From: Streptomyces xanthii
Lineage (GTDB): Bacteria; Actinomycetota; Actinomycetes; Streptomycetales; Streptomycetaceae
DNA: 64,000 nucleotides
Assembly (NCBI RefSeq): GCF_014621695.1
Contig: NZ_CP061281.1
Location: forward strand, 6,758,001 to 6,822,000
Direction: 5' to 3'
The position numbers and the translations under genes are program-made. The notes below the pieces were generated by a model. It was not told the DNA's origin, did not search any database, and saw nothing but the letters and a program-made list of their open reading frames with translations. This document shows positions 41,336 through 50,112 of this stretch, piece after piece (position 1 is the stretch's first letter; each line of letters starts with the position of its first letter).

Positions 41336-42127
41336 TTACGAGTCGGAGGGCGCCGAGGCTTCCCCGTACGGCGCGAGCTCCCCGCGCTTGGGCGCGAGTC
41401 CGTCACCCGACGAGCGGCCCGTCAGGCGCCGCCCGATCCACGGCACGAGGTGCTGCTTCGCGAACCGCGCGTCGGCCACGCGCCGCGCGGCCCAGTTCGG
41501 CCGCGCCGCCGCGGCCAGCGGCGCACGCCAGTCGGACTCCGGCGGATACCCGAGCGCCTGCCACACGGCCTCGGCCACCCGCTCGTGCCCCTCGGCGGTC
41601 AGGTGCAGCCGGTCCACGTCCCACATCCGCTGCTCGCCGAGGACCGGCGCCCCGTACAGGTCGACGACCACGGCGCCGTGCCGCTCCGCGAGCTCGTCGA
41701 TGCACGTGAACAGCTCCTCCATGCGCGGCCGGAACCGCTCCATGACCGGGCCGTTGCGCCCGGGGCTGCGCATCAGCACGAGCTGCTCGCAGGAGGGGGC
41801 GAGCCGCTCCACGGCCTCGGTGAGCAGCCCGCGCACCCGGCCCATGTCGCACTTGGGACGCAGCGTGTCGTTCAGGCCGCCCACGAGGGTGACGACGTCG
41901 GCCCGCATCGCGGCGGCGACGTCGACCTGCTCGTCGACGATCTGCCCGATGAGCTTGCCGCGCACGGCGAGGTTGGCGTACCGGAACCCCGGGTCCCGGG
42001 CAGCCATCCGGCCGGCCAGGAGGTCGGCCCAGCCGCGGTACGAGCCGTCCGGCAGCCGGTCCGACATGCCTTCGGTGAAGGAGTCGCCGACCGCGACGAG
42101 GCTGGTGTACTTGACGTTCATCTGCAT
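41336..42127 (-). CDS. SGNH/GDSL hydrolase
   Basis: A 263-residue esterase-type hydrolase. Block I GDSFTEGMSD carries the nucleophilic Ser, block II is NLAVRGKLIGQIVDEQ, block III VTLVGGLNDTL carries the Gly/Asn oxyanion residues, and block V DVDRLHLTAEGH carries the catalytic Asp-x-x-His. There is no signal peptide, so it is probably cytoplasmic. The last 35 residues are charged and non-conserved. Substrates in this family range from acetylated sugars to lipids, and none can be assigned here. Confidence 0.93.
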   Translation of the reverse strand: MQMNVKYTSLVAVGDSFTEGMSDRLPDGSYRGWADLLAGRMAARDPGFRYANLAVRGKLIGQIVDEQVDVAAAMRADVVTLVGGLNDTLRPKCDMGRVRGLLTEAVERLAPSCEQLVLMRSPGRNGPVMERFRPRMEELFTCIDELAERHGAVVVDLYGAPVLGEQRMWDVDRLHLTAEGHERVAEAVWQALGYPPESDWRAPLAAAARPNWAARRVADARFAKQHLVPWIGRRLTGRSSGDGLAPKRGELAPYGEASAPSDS

Positions 42128-42194
42128 GGCGCCAGAGATCGTATCCCGGTGCGCGGGCCCCGTCCCTCGCGGGACGGGACCGACGCGGCCGAGC

Positions 42195-42262
42195 GGTGTC
42201 AGGCCTACTGTCCGAACAGCTCGCCCGTGGTGTCAGGCGGGCTGTCCGAACAGCTCGCGCAG
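42195..42262. repeat. 34-bp tandem duplication at the 3' end of a CNNM gene
   Basis: Two near-identical 34-bp units (42195-42228 and 42229-42262) share GGTGTCAGG and CTGTCCGAACAGCTCGC. The inner unit encodes the last residues and stop of the CNNM gene; the outer one is a non-coding copy just past the stop. Confidence 0.8.
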
Positions 42263-43246
42263 TACGTCCTCCATGGTCACCAGGCCCGCGAGCCGCCCGT
42301 CGGCGCCGAGCACGGCGGCCACGTGCGTGCGGCTGCCGCGCATCGCGGTGAGCACGTCGTCGAGCGGCGTCGTCTCCCGCACGCGCGCGATGGACCGCAT
42401 GTCCGGCACCCGGAACGGCAGGTCGCGCGGCGTCGCGTCCAGCGCGTCCTTCACATGGAGGTAGCCGACGATGCGCCGGCCCTCGTCCACGACGGGGAAA
42501 CGCGAGAAGCCCGACTCGGCGGACAGCCGTTCCAACTGCTCCGGAGTGACGCCCACGCGCGCGTAGACGACCTTCTCCAGCGGGAGGACGACGTCCTTGA
42601 CGGGGCGGCGGCCCAGCTCCAGGGCGTCGTGGAGCCGCTCCTGGGCGCGGTCGTCGATCAGCCCCGCGTCGGAGGAGTCCTTGACCATGCGGGCGAGCTC
42701 GTCGTCCGAGAACGTCGCCGCCACCTCGTCCTTGACCTCCACCCTGAGCAGCCTCAGCAGGGCGTTCGCGAAGGCGTTGATCGCGAAGATCACCGGGCGC
42801 AGGGCGCGCGCCAGGGCCACCAGCGGCGGGCCGAGCACCAGCGCCGAGCGCACCGGCTCGGCGAGCGCGATGTTCTTGGGGACCATCTCGCCGAGCAGCA
42901 TGTGCAGATACGTCGCGAGCGACAGGGCGATCACGAACGAGATCGGGTGGATCAGTCCGTGCGGCACCCCGACCGCGTCGAACACCGGCTCCAGGAGGTG
43001 CGCGATGGCCGGCTCGGCCACGATGCCGAGCACCAGGGTGCACAGCGTGATGCCGAGCTGCGCCGCGGCGAGCAGCGCCGACACGTGCTGCAGCCCCCAC
43101 AGGACGCTGCGGGCCCGCCGGTCGCCCTCCTCGGCGTGCGGCTCGATCTGGCTGCGGCGCACCGAGATCAGGGCGAACTCGGCGCCGACGAAGAACGCGT
43201 TGACGACCAGCGTCGCCAGGCCGATCAGCAGCTGGATCGCGGTCAT
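42233..43246 (-). CDS. CNNM/CorC-family membrane protein with CBS domains
   Basis: A 337-residue membrane protein annotated in databases as 'hemolysin family' but belonging to the CNNM/CorB magnesium-transport family. The N-terminal DUF21 domain (residues about 1-190) has four helices with the conserved VVNAFFVGAEFALISVRRSQ and LGEMVPKNIALAEP. Two CBS motifs follow, near 215-270 (VVDEGRRIVGYLHVKDALD) and 275-330 (LAGLVTMEDVLRELFGQ). It lacks the C-terminal CorC domain present in its partner. Its ATG overlaps the partner's stop by 4 bp (ATGA), so both are made from one message and may form a hetero-oligomer. Confidence 0.92.
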   Translation of the reverse strand: MTAIQLLIGLATLVVNAFFVGAEFALISVRRSQIEPHAEEGDRRARSVLWGLQHVSALLAAAQLGITLCTLVLGIVAEPAIAHLLEPVFDAVGVPHGLIHPISFVIALSLATYLHMLLGEMVPKNIALAEPVRSALVLGPPLVALARALRPVIFAINAFANALLRLLRVEVKDEVAATFSDDELARMVKDSSDAGLIDDRAQERLHDALELGRRPVKDVVLPLEKVVYARVGVTPEQLERLSAESGFSRFPVVDEGRRIVGYLHVKDALDATPRDLPFRVPDMRSIARVRETTPLDDVLTAMRGSRTHVAAVLGADGRLAGLVTMEDVLRELFGQPA

Positions 43247-44586
43247 CGTCGCGCCCCCTTCGTGGTGTCCTCCGTGGTCCCGGCGGCCGGCGCGTGCAGC
43301 AGCACGCGCGCGGCGCGGTGCCCGTGCGCGTCGACGACGTCGAGCCGCCATCCGGCGACCTCGACGCTGTCGCCGACGCCGGGGATCCGGCCCAGCTCGG
43401 TCGCCACGAGGCCGGCCAGCGTCTCGTACGGGCCGTCGGGCACCCGCAGTCCGACCCGGGCGAGCCGGTCGGTGCGGGCGGCGCCGTCGGCCGAGTACAG
43501 CGTGCGGCCGTCCTCGTCGGTGCCCGCGGCGGCGATGTCCGGCGTCTCGTGCGGGTCGTGCTCGTCCCGCACCTCGCCGACGACCTCCTCGACGATGTCC
43601 TCCAGCGTCGCGACGCCTGCGGTGCCGCCGTACTCGTCGATGACGACGGCCATCGTGCGCTTGCCGGACAGCCGGTCGAGGAGCCGGTCCACGGTGAGCG
43701 TCTCGGGGACCAGCAGCGGTTCGCGCAGCAGGTCGGACACGCTCTTGCGGGCGCGCTGGTCGTCGGGCACGGCGAGCACGTCCTTGATGTGCACGACGCC
43801 GACGACCGAGTCGAGATTGCCGCGGTAGACGGGGAAGCGGGACAGGCCGGTGGCCCGTGTCGCGTTCGCCACGTCCTCGCAGGTGGCCTGCAGGTCCAGG
43901 GCCATCACCTGGACGCGCGGGGTCATCACGTTCTCCGCGGTCAGGTCGGCCAGGTTCAGGGTGCGCACGAACAGCTCGGCGGTGTCGGCCTCCAGGGCGC
44001 CCTCCTTGGCGGAGTGCCGGGCGAGCGCCATCAGCTCCTGGGGGCCGCGCGCGGAGGCCAGCTCCTCGGTGGGCTCGACGCCGAGGCGCCGCACCAGCCG
44101 GTTCGCGGTGTTGTTCAGGTGCGTGATGAACGGGCGGAAGGCCGCGCTGAACCAGCGCTGCGGTGTCGCCACGCGCTTGGCCACGGCCAGCGGCGAGGAG
44201 ATCGCCCAGTTCTTCGGGACCAGCTCGCCGACGACCATGAGGAACACGGTCGACAGGGCGGTGCCGAGGACCAGCGCGACCGACGTCGACGCCGAGCTCG
44301 GCACGCCGACGGCCTCGAGCGGGCCCGCGATGAGCTTGGCGATGGACGGCTCGGCGAGCATGCCGACGACCAGGTTGGTCACGGTGATGCCGAGCTGGGC
44401 GCCGGAGAGCTGGAAGGTCAGGTTCCGTACGGCCTTGAGGGCGCCGGCGGCGCCGCGCTCGCCGCGCTCCACGGCCGCTTCGAGATCACTGCGCTCGACG
44501 GTCGTGAGGGAGAACTCCGCCGCCACGAAGGCGCCGCAGGCCAGCGATAGGAGTACTGCGACGGCGAGCAGGAGCACTTCGGTCAT
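43243..44586 (-). CDS. CNNM/CorC-family membrane protein with CBS and CorC_HlyC domains
   Basis: A 447-residue CNNM-type transporter-like protein. The DUF21 membrane domain (about 1-200) has AEFSLTTVERSDLEAAVERG and GELVPKNWAISSPLAVAKRV. A CBS pair follows (RFPVYRGNLDSVVGVVHIKD; VVIDEYGGTAGVATLEDIVE), and the C-terminal CorC_HlyC domain spans about 345-435 (VPDGPYETLAGLVATELGRI). Bacterial CorB homologues bind Mg-ATP through CBS and export or exchange Mg2+. It is the first gene of a coupled pair. A function in magnesium homeostasis is inferred from the family. Confidence 0.93.
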   Translation of the reverse strand: MTEVLLLAVAVLLSLACGAFVAAEFSLTTVERSDLEAAVERGERGAAGALKAVRNLTFQLSGAQLGITVTNLVVGMLAEPSIAKLIAGPLEAVGVPSSASTSVALVLGTALSTVFLMVVGELVPKNWAISSPLAVAKRVATPQRWFSAAFRPFITHLNNTANRLVRRLGVEPTEELASARGPQELMALARHSAKEGALEADTAELFVRTLNLADLTAENVMTPRVQVMALDLQATCEDVANATRATGLSRFPVYRGNLDSVVGVVHIKDVLAVPDDQRARKSVSDLLREPLLVPETLTVDRLLDRLSGKRTMAVVIDEYGGTAGVATLEDIVEEVVGEVRDEHDPHETPDIAAAGTDEDGRTLYSADGAARTDRLARVGLRVPDGPYETLAGLVATELGRIPGVGDSVEVAGWRLDVVDAHGHRAARVLLHAPAAGTTEDTTKGARR

Positions 44587-44760
44587 CGGGTCACCTCCGT
44601 CCCATCTTCGGCCAGTGACGGGAGGGGCGCGCGATCACGGGGACCGTGCGGAGGGAGGGGCCGGGTACTGGGAGGCTCGCCCATGGGCGGACGCTCACAC
44701 CTTTCGCAGAAGTTTCGACGGACCACGCCATAGTAAAGGATCGGCAAAGCAGCCCGCTTC

Positions 44761-45189
44761 TCAGCCGTCGGTCAGGGGCTTCACCCAGCGGGACCACTGC
44801 GGCTCCGGCGCGTAGCCGGCCGCCCGCCACGCGTGGTGCGCCCGCTCGTTGCGGTCGAGCACCATCGCGTCGCCGCGCCGCCCGCCCAGCGCCGCGAACC
44901 GCTCCTCGGCCGCCGCGAGCAGTGCCGAGCCGATGCCCTGACGCCGCGCCTCCGGCGACACCGCGAGCCGGTACAGATGGCAGCGCCACCCGTCGAAACC
45001 GGCGATCACCGTCCCCACCAGCACACCGTCCCGCTCGGCGAGCAGCAGCGCCTCGGGGTCCCGCGCGACCAGACGGTCCACGCCCGCGCGGTCGTCGCTG
45101 ATGCTCGTGCCTTCCGCCGCCGTGCGCCAGAAGGCGAGGACGGCGGTCACGTCGGAGGGGCCCGCGGCCCGGATGTGAAGATCGCTCAT
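44761..45189 (-). CDS. GNAT family N-acetyltransferase
   Basis: A 142-residue compact GNAT enzyme. The acetyl-CoA loop is VSPEARRQGIGSALLAAAEE, preceded by strand CHLYRLA, and the C-terminal strand pair is LDRNERAHHAWRAAGYAPEP. It begins MSDLHIRAAGPSDVTAVLAF, normal for the family. It is a single gene transcribed away from the downstream toxin-antitoxin pair. The substrate is unknown. Confidence 0.9.
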   Translation of the reverse strand: MSDLHIRAAGPSDVTAVLAFWRTAAEGTSISDDRAGVDRLVARDPEALLLAERDGVLVGTVIAGFDGWRCHLYRLAVSPEARRQGIGSALLAAAEERFAALGGRRGDAMVLDRNERAHHAWRAAGYAPEPQWSRWVKPLTDG

Positions 45190-45280
45190 ACGGCGATCCC
45201 ATCACCGGCGGCCCGCCGGGCGCCGCCGGTTTTCACATGCCGGACGGGACGCCCCCCGTGAAAGGCGCTCCAGGCCGCCC

Positions 45281-45317
45281 TTGCCGGTGCTAGCGCCGCG
45301 GCGCTAGCTTGAAAGCA
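45281..45317 (+). promoter_or_regulatory. Leaderless promoter with perfect 20-bp palindromic operator
   Basis: A perfect palindrome with half-site GCTAGCGCCG occupies 45289-45308. It covers most of the spacer between a -35-like TTGCCG (45281-45286) and a -10-like TAGCTT (45305-45310) and overlaps the latter. The ATG of the antitoxin begins 6 nt after the -10 box, so transcription probably starts at the start codon. This is the expected layout for autorepression by a ribbon-helix-helix antitoxin. Confidence 0.75.
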
Positions 45318-45556
45318 TGGCGAAGACGCAGCTGAACGTGCGGGTGGACGAGGACACCGCCCGCGCGGCCCGGGAGCGCGCGCTGGCCCGGGGCATGAGC
45401 GTGAACAGATACATCGAGGAGCTGGTCCGGCGCGACGCGGGCGAGCTCGGCCGTACGTTCGTCGACGCGGCCGCCGACTTCATGAAGCAGTACGAGACCG
45501 TGTTCGCCGAGGAGTTCGGCACCGACAGCGAAGGCCGGCACCGTCCCGTTGACTGA
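45317..45556 (+). CDS. Ribbon-helix-helix antitoxin
   Basis: A 79-residue protein. Residues 3-45 form an Arc/MetJ-type ribbon-helix-helix (TQLNVRVDEDTARAARERAL, then GMSVNRYIEELVRRD), which should dimerise and bind the palindrome over its own promoter. The C-terminal part (ELGRTFVDAAADFMKQYETV, then FAEEFG) is a probable toxin-neutralising helix. Its stop overlaps the downstream TTG start by 8 bp. Similar pairs in Streptomyces are annotated as a HicB-like antitoxin with a Fic-family toxin. Confidence 0.85.
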   Translation: MAKTQLNVRVDEDTARAARERALARGMSVNRYIEELVRRDAGELGRTFVDAAADFMKQYETVFAEEFGTDSEGRHRPVD

Positions 45557-45941
45557 ACCGCGCAACCCCTCGCACCTGACCGTCGATCTCGCCTGGCTGC
45601 TCATGATCGCCGAGCAGAAGACCCCGGGCGACCCCCAGGTCTCCGACTGGGGCGCCCTCGTCGCGGCCGTGGCCCGCCACTCCGCGGAGATCTTCGACAT
45701 CCCCGTCTACGTGACACCCCACGCCCGGGCGGCGGCGCTGCTCCAACTCCTCATCCACGTACCGGCGCTGGAGCGGTCGAACGCGATGTTCGCCTCCGCG
45801 GTCGCCTACGCCTACCTCGTCGCCAGCGGCCTCAAGGTCGTCATCTCGCCCGAGCAGGTCCGCGAGTTGGCGCGGCTCGTCAAGGACGGCGCCGCGACCG
45901 TCCACGACATCGAGAAGGAACTGCGCAAGTGGAGCCTGTGA
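45549..45941 (+). CDS. Fic/Doc-like toxin with degenerate active site
   Basis: A 130-residue, mostly helical protein that aligns in length and helix pattern with Doc. The Fic-motif position reads IHVPALERSNAMFASAVAYA. Aligned without gaps to P1 Doc (HIFNDANKRTALNSA), the motif His is kept, but the Asp, Asn, Lys and Arg that bind phosphate and metal are replaced. It may therefore be inactive, have altered chemistry, or work by binding only. It starts with TTG inside the antitoxin gene, so expression is coupled to it. The Fic assignment is based on the fold pattern and gene context. Confidence 0.7.
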   Translation: MTEPRNPSHLTVDLAWLLMIAEQKTPGDPQVSDWGALVAAVARHSAEIFDIPVYVTPHARAAALLQLLIHVPALERSNAMFASAVAYAYLVASGLKVVISPEQVRELARLVKDGAATVHDIEKELRKWSL

Positions 45942-45966
45942 ACCACCTGGACCGCCAGGACGCGCC

Positions 45967-46632
45967 CTAGGCCGAAGTGGCCATCGGCCGGCGGGCCGTG
46001 CCGAGCACGCAGTACGAGGTCGGCAGCCTCGGCCCGCGCTCCGGCATCAGCAGTTCACGGTGGTCGATGTCCTCGAAACCGGCCGCGCGCACCGACGCCA
46101 CCGCGTCCCGCCCCACGTGACAGCCGCCGAACAGGCGCGGCCACACGGTCCTGTCGAGGACACCCTGCACCCGGCGCATCCCGTGCCCCGGCGCCTGCCC
46201 GTGCTCGAAGAACCGCACCTCGCCGCCCGGCCGCAGCACCCTGCGCACCTCGGACAGCGACCGCTCCACGTCCCGCACGCTGCACAGCACCAGACACACC
46301 ACGACGGCGTCGTACGCCTCGCTCTTCACGGGCAGCGCCTCGGCCGCCCCCGGCACGACATCGACCGGGACCTCCGCCCGCAGCGCCGCCTCGACCGCGA
46401 GGGCCCGCAGCTCACGCTCCGGCTCGATCGCGACGACCTCGGAGACGGCGGCCGGGTAGTTCCCGAAGTTCAGCCCGTTCCCGGCCCCGACCTCCAGCAC
46501 GCGTCCCGACAGCCCGTCCAGCAACTCCCGGCGGACGGGCGCCATCGCGGGCTCGGCCCGCACGCTGAACCGTGCGTAGAACCGCGCGAACCACGGATGG
46601 CGCACCGCGTCCTGCCGCCCCCGACCCGTCAT
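45967..46632 (-). CDS. Class I SAM-dependent methyltransferase (UbiE/Methyltransf_11 type)
   Basis: A 221-residue methyltransferase. Motif I is RVLEVGAGNGLNFGNYPAAV, followed by VVAIEPERELRALA, AYDAVVVCLVLCSVRDVERS and VLRPGGEVRFFEHGQAPGHG, a pattern typical of Methyltransf_11 enzymes related to phospholipid and thiopurine methyltransferases. GGAGG is present 6 nt before the ATG at 46632. It lies 89 bp downstream of bioD on the same strand; a role in biotin synthesis (a BioC-like step) is conceivable from position but not supported by specific motifs. Confidence 0.88.
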   Translation of the reverse strand: MTGRGRQDAVRHPWFARFYARFSVRAEPAMAPVRRELLDGLSGRVLEVGAGNGLNFGNYPAAVSEVVAIEPERELRALAVEAALRAEVPVDVVPGAAEALPVKSEAYDAVVVCLVLCSVRDVERSLSEVRRVLRPGGEVRFFEHGQAPGHGMRRVQGVLDRTVWPRLFGGCHVGRDAVASVRAAGFEDIDHRELLMPERGPRLPTSYCVLGTARRPMATSA

Positions 46633-46721
46633 ACCGACCTCCAGAGCACGAGCTGCCGCCTGCACTCCGAATTGTCCTCCGACACCGGGCGGCTGTCGCC
46701 CCCTCCGCGACCGGCCGGGGC

Positions 46722-47441
46722 TCAGCCGGCCGAAGCGGCGCGAAACTCCTCGGCGTCCCAAGTCCCGCCCAGCGCGGCCCCGACCCAGGACCCGGCCCGA
46801 GCCCGGAAATCAGCCGGCGCCAGAGCCCCGGCCCCCTCGGGGACCGCGCCCAGGAGCCCGGCCCCGGCCACCTGGGGCAGGTCCGCCACATTGCAGCGCT
46901 CCGCGAGCCCGGGGGCGCCGGGCCAGGACCCGATGACGACCCCGGCCTGCTCCAGCCCCCGCGCCCGCAACGCCTCCGCCGTCAACTGAACGGAGTTCAG
47001 CGTGCCGAGCCCGGCCGCCGCCACCACGAGCACCGGCGCCCCGAGCAGCCGCGCCGCGTCCGCGAGCGTCGACCCCTCCGCGTCGAAGTGGACGAGCAGC
47101 CCGCCCGCCCCCTCGACCAGCACCAGATCGTGCGAGGCGGCCAGCTTCTCGGCGGCCTCGGCGACCTGGGCCGGCCGCACCGGAGCCATCCCGGCGCGCG
47201 CCGCCGCAGTCCCCGGGGCCAACGGCTCCGGATAGCGCCCCAGTTCGAGACCCGTCACCCGCGCCCCGGCGAGCCGCACGACGTCGTCGACGTCACCCGG
47301 CTCACCCGGCGCGACACCGGTCTGCGCCGGCTTGAGCACGGCCACCGAACGGCCCGCCCGCAGCGCGACCGCGGCCACCGCCGCCGTCGTCACCGTCTTG
47401 CCGATCTCGGTCCCGGTCCCCGAGACCACGAGTACCGTCAT
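46722..47441 (-). CDS. bioD: Dethiobiotin synthetase
   Basis: A 239-residue P-loop enzyme that closes the ureido ring of dethiobiotin from diaminopelargonate, CO2 and ATP. The N-terminus reads VLVVSGTGTEIGKTVTTAAV (P-loop GTGTEIGKT), followed by VLKPAQTG and VLVEGAGGLLVHFD, both substrate-binding blocks. I chose ATG at 47441, the family start with GGAG upstream. A GTG at 47456 overlaps the bioA stop (GTGA) and is an alternative. It is the last gene of bioB-bioA-bioD. Confidence 0.95.
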   Translation of the reverse strand: MTVLVVSGTGTEIGKTVTTAAVAAVALRAGRSVAVLKPAQTGVAPGEPGDVDDVVRLAGARVTGLELGRYPEPLAPGTAAARAGMAPVRPAQVAEAAEKLAASHDLVLVEGAGGLLVHFDAEGSTLADAARLLGAPVLVVAAAGLGTLNSVQLTAEALRARGLEQAGVVIGSWPGAPGLAERCNVADLPQVAGAGLLGAVPEGAGALAPADFRARAGSWVGAALGGTWDAEEFRAASAG

Positions 47442-47452
47442 GTCCGCTCCGT

Positions 47453-48742
47453 TCACCCTTCCCGCGCGGCGGCGCGCACCGCACGGCCGATCCGTGCCAG
47501 ATCCTCGTCACCCGTGACGTACGGCGGCATCGTGTACACGAGGTCGCGGAACGGCCGCAGCCACACGCCCTCCGCCACCGCCGCCCGCGTCGCCGCCGCC
47601 ATGTCGATCTCGTGGTCCAGCTGCACGACCCCGATCGCGCCCAGGACGCGTACGTCCGTGACACCGGGAAGCTCCGCCGCCCCGGCCAGACCGTCCCGCA
47701 GACCGGTCTCGATCCGCTTGACCTCCGCCTGCCAGTCCTGGCCGAGCAGCAGATCGATCGAGGCGCAGGCGACGGCCGCCGCCAGCGGGTTGCCCATGAA
47801 CGTCGGGCCGTGCGCGAGGACCGGGACCTCGCCGCGGGAGATCCCGTCGGCGACCCGGGGCGTGCACAGCGTCGCCGCCATCGTCATGTATCCGCCGGTC
47901 AGCGCCTTGCCGACACACATCACGTCCGGTGTCACCAAGGCCTGCTCCGCGGCGAACAGCGTGCCCGTGCGGCCGAAACCGGTCGCGATCTCGTCGAAGA
48001 CGAGCAGTACGTCGTGCGCGTCGCACGCCTCCCGCAGCACCCGCAGATACGCGGGGGAGTGGAAGCGCATGCCGCCCGCGCCCTGCACCACCGGCTCGAC
48101 GACCACGGCCGCCAGCTCGTGCGCGTGCCGCCCGATCATGTCCCGCAGATGCTCCGCGTACGACTCCTCGTACGCGGCCGGCGGCGCGTCGGCGAACAAC
48201 TGGCGGGGCAGCACGCCCGCCCACAGCCCGTGCATGCCGCCCTCGGGGTCGCACACGGACATGGGCTGCCAGGTGTCGCCGTGGTAGCCGCCGCGCCAGG
48301 TCAGCATCCGGTGCTTCTCGGGCCGGCCCAGCGAACGCCAGTACTGCAGGCACATCTTGAGCGCGACCTCGACCGACACGGAACCCGAGTCGGCGAGGAA
48401 GACATGCTCCAGGCCGTCGGGCGACATGTCGACAAGGCGCTCCGCGAGCCGCACGGCGGGCTCGTGCGTGAGCCCGCCGAACATGACGTGGCTCATCCGG
48501 TCCAGCTGACCGCGGGCGGCCTCGTCCAGGACGGGGTGCCGGTAGCCGTGGATCGCCGACCACCAGGACGACATCCCGTCCACCAGCTCCCCGTGCCCGG
48601 CGACCCGCAGCCGCACCCCGGCCGCCGACTCGACGACCAGGGGCTCCTGCCGGCCCGGCATGGGCCCGTACGGATGCCAGACGTGCTGCCGGTCGAGCGC
48701 GAGGAGCTCGCTCACGCGCGGATCGGAGGGCTGATCAGGCAT
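47453..48742 (-). CDS. bioA: Adenosylmethionine-8-amino-7-oxononanoate aminotransferase
   Basis: A 429-residue PLP aminotransferase that makes 7,8-diaminopelargonate using SAM as amino donor. BioA-specific features are [20 protein letters not shown], the substrate-site [16 protein letters not shown], the Tyr/Gly block [28 protein letters not shown] and the PLP Lys in [16 protein letters not shown]. The ATG at 48742 overlaps the end of bioB by 8 bp, so the operon is tightly coupled. Confidence 0.97.
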   Translation of the reverse strand: MPDQPSDPRVSELLALDRQHVWHPYGPMPGRQEPLVVESAAGVRLRVAGHGELVDGMSSWWSAIHGYRHPVLDEAARGQLDRMSHVMFGGLTHEPAVRLAERLVDMSPDGLEHVFLADSGSVSVEVALKMCLQYWRSLGRPEKHRMLTWRGGYHGDTWQPMSVCDPEGGMHGLWAGVLPRQLFADAPPAAYEESYAEHLRDMIGRHAHELAAVVVEPVVQGAGGMRFHSPAYLRVLREACDAHDVLLVFDEIATGFGRTGTLFAAEQALVTPDVMCVGKALTGGYMTMAATLCTPRVADGISRGEVPVLAHGPTFMGNPLAAAVACASIDLLLGQDWQAEVKRIETGLRDGLAGAAELPGVTDVRVLGAIGVVQLDHEIDMAAATRAAVAEGVWLRPFRDLVYTMPPYVTGDEDLARIGRAVRAAAREG

Positions 48743-49955
48743 TGGGGGCGAGGTCCGTCCCCGCGCCACGACGGCGCACCGCGACCAGGTCCGTGCGGGC
48801 CTCGGACGCCGCGGGCTCCCGGGGGGCTGCCTCGGCCGCGTGGGAACCACAGCCCCCGCCGGCCGCGTGCGAACCGCAGCCGGCCTCGGCCTCGTGCGAA
48901 CCGCAGCCGCTGTCCGGCTCCGTACCGCACACCGAGCCGCAGCCCGCCTCCGTGCGGTGCTCGGGCAGGGTCACCTGGTCGGTGCCCTCGACCTCGAAAC
49001 CGGCGTCCGCGATCATGTCGAGGTCGGCCTTGCCGGCCTGGCCCTCGCTGGTCAGGTAGTCGCCCAGGAAGATCGAGTTCGCGATGTTCAGCGCCAGGGG
49101 CTGCATCGAGCGCAGGTGCACCTCGCGCCCGCCCGCGATCCGCACCTCGACGTCCGGGCAGACGAACCGCACCATGGCGAGGATCCGCAGGCAGCGCTGC
49201 GGCGTCAGGTTCCACTCCTTGGCGAGCGGCGTGCCCTCGAACGGGATCAGGAAGTTCACCGGCACCGAGTCCGGGTCCAGCTCACGCAGCCCGAAGACCA
49301 CGTCGACGAGGTCCTCGTCGCTCTCGCCCATGCCCGCGATCAGGCCCGAGCAGGCGGAGAGCCCCGCCGCGTGCGCCTTCTGCACGGTGTCGACGCGGTC
49401 CGCGTAGGTGTGCGTCGTGGTGATGCCGGCGTACGTCGCCTCGGACGTGTTCAGGTTGTGGTTGTACGCGTCGGCGCCCGCCGTGCGCAGCCGCTCGGCC
49501 TGGCCGTCGGACAGCAGCCCGAGGCAGGCGCAGACCTCGACGTCCTCGTTCTCCGACTTGATCGCGTCGATGGTCTTGGCGACCCGGTCGACGTCCTTGT
49601 CCGTGGGCCCGCGACCGCTCGCCACCAGGCAGACGCGCTTCGCGCCGCCCGCGACACCGGCGGCCGCCGCCTTGGACGCCTCGTCCGGCTTGAGCCACGT
49701 GTACTTGAGGATCTCCGCCTTGGAGCCGAGGCGCTGCGAACAGTAGGAGCAGTCCTCCGGGCACAGGCCCGACTTCAGGTTCACCAGGTAGTTGAGCTTG
49801 ACCCGGCGGCCGAACCACTGGCGGCGCACCTTCCCGGCCGCGGCCACCACATCGAGCAGTTCGTCGTCCGACGTCGCCAGTACGGCGAGCGCCTCTTCAC
49901 GGCTCGGCAGCTCGCGCCGAAGCCCCTTGTCCACCAGCGTGTTCAGCAGGTCCAT
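48735..49955 (-). CDS. bioB: Biotin synthase with Cys/His-repeat C-terminal tail
   Basis: A 406-residue radical-SAM enzyme that inserts sulfur into dethiobiotin. The [4Fe-4S] cluster motif is [14 protein letters not shown]. [2Fe-2S] ligand regions include [22 protein letters not shown] and [12 protein letters not shown]. Residues 1-335 cover the whole enzyme (E. coli BioB is 346). The extra tail holds Cys339, 343, 351, 360 and 369 and His354, 363 and 372, three of them in CGSH repeats ([19 protein letters not shown]), which could bind metal or an extra Fe-S cluster. It is divergent from bioF. Confidence 0.96.
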   Translation of the reverse strand: MDLLNTLVDKGLRRELPSREEALAVLATSDDELLDVVAAAGKVRRQWFGRRVKLNYLVNLKSGLCPEDCSYCSQRLGSKAEILKYTWLKPDEASKAAAAGVAGGAKRVCLVASGRGPTDKDVDRVAKTIDAIKSENEDVEVCACLGLLSDGQAERLRTAGADAYNHNLNTSEATYAGITTTHTYADRVDTVQKAHAAGLSACSGLIAGMGESDEDLVDVVFGLRELDPDSVPVNFLIPFEGTPLAKEWNLTPQRCLRILAMVRFVCPDVEVRIAGGREVHLRSMQPLALNIANSIFLGDYLTSEGQAGKADLDMIADAGFEVEGTDQVTLPEHRTEAGCGSVCGTEPDSGCGSHEAEAGCGSHAAGGGCGSHAAEAAPREPAASEARTDLVAVRRRGAGTDLAPNA

Positions 49956-50003
49956 GGCCTCAGATCCTGACCTATGGCACCGCTCCCGCGAAAGGAGACT
50001 TCG

Positions 50004-50091
50004 TACAAAGCGTGTCGTTCGACGTGTGGGTATCACCACATCCTGACCCGGTGGCGGGGCGGCTAGGGTCTGTGCATTACCTACAAAGCGT
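50004..50091. promoter_or_regulatory. Divergent bio promoter region with direct repeats
   Basis: The 157-bp gap between bioB and bioF has two identical decamers TACAAAGCGT at 50004-50013 and 50082-50091, 78 bp apart. Between them is a small inverted repeat TGTGG / CCACA (50025-50040). They may be sites for a biotin-responsive repressor. I do not recognise a standard BirA or BioQ operator. Confidence 0.45.
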
Positions 50092-50112
50092 CCTCTGCGC
50101 AACGAGGGAGTC

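Noticed and set aside
41147..43828. 893-codon plus-strand frame opposite the SGNH and CNNM genes
   Set aside because: Low-complexity Arg/His/Pro-rich translation typical of an antisense frame; the minus-strand genes have complete domains.
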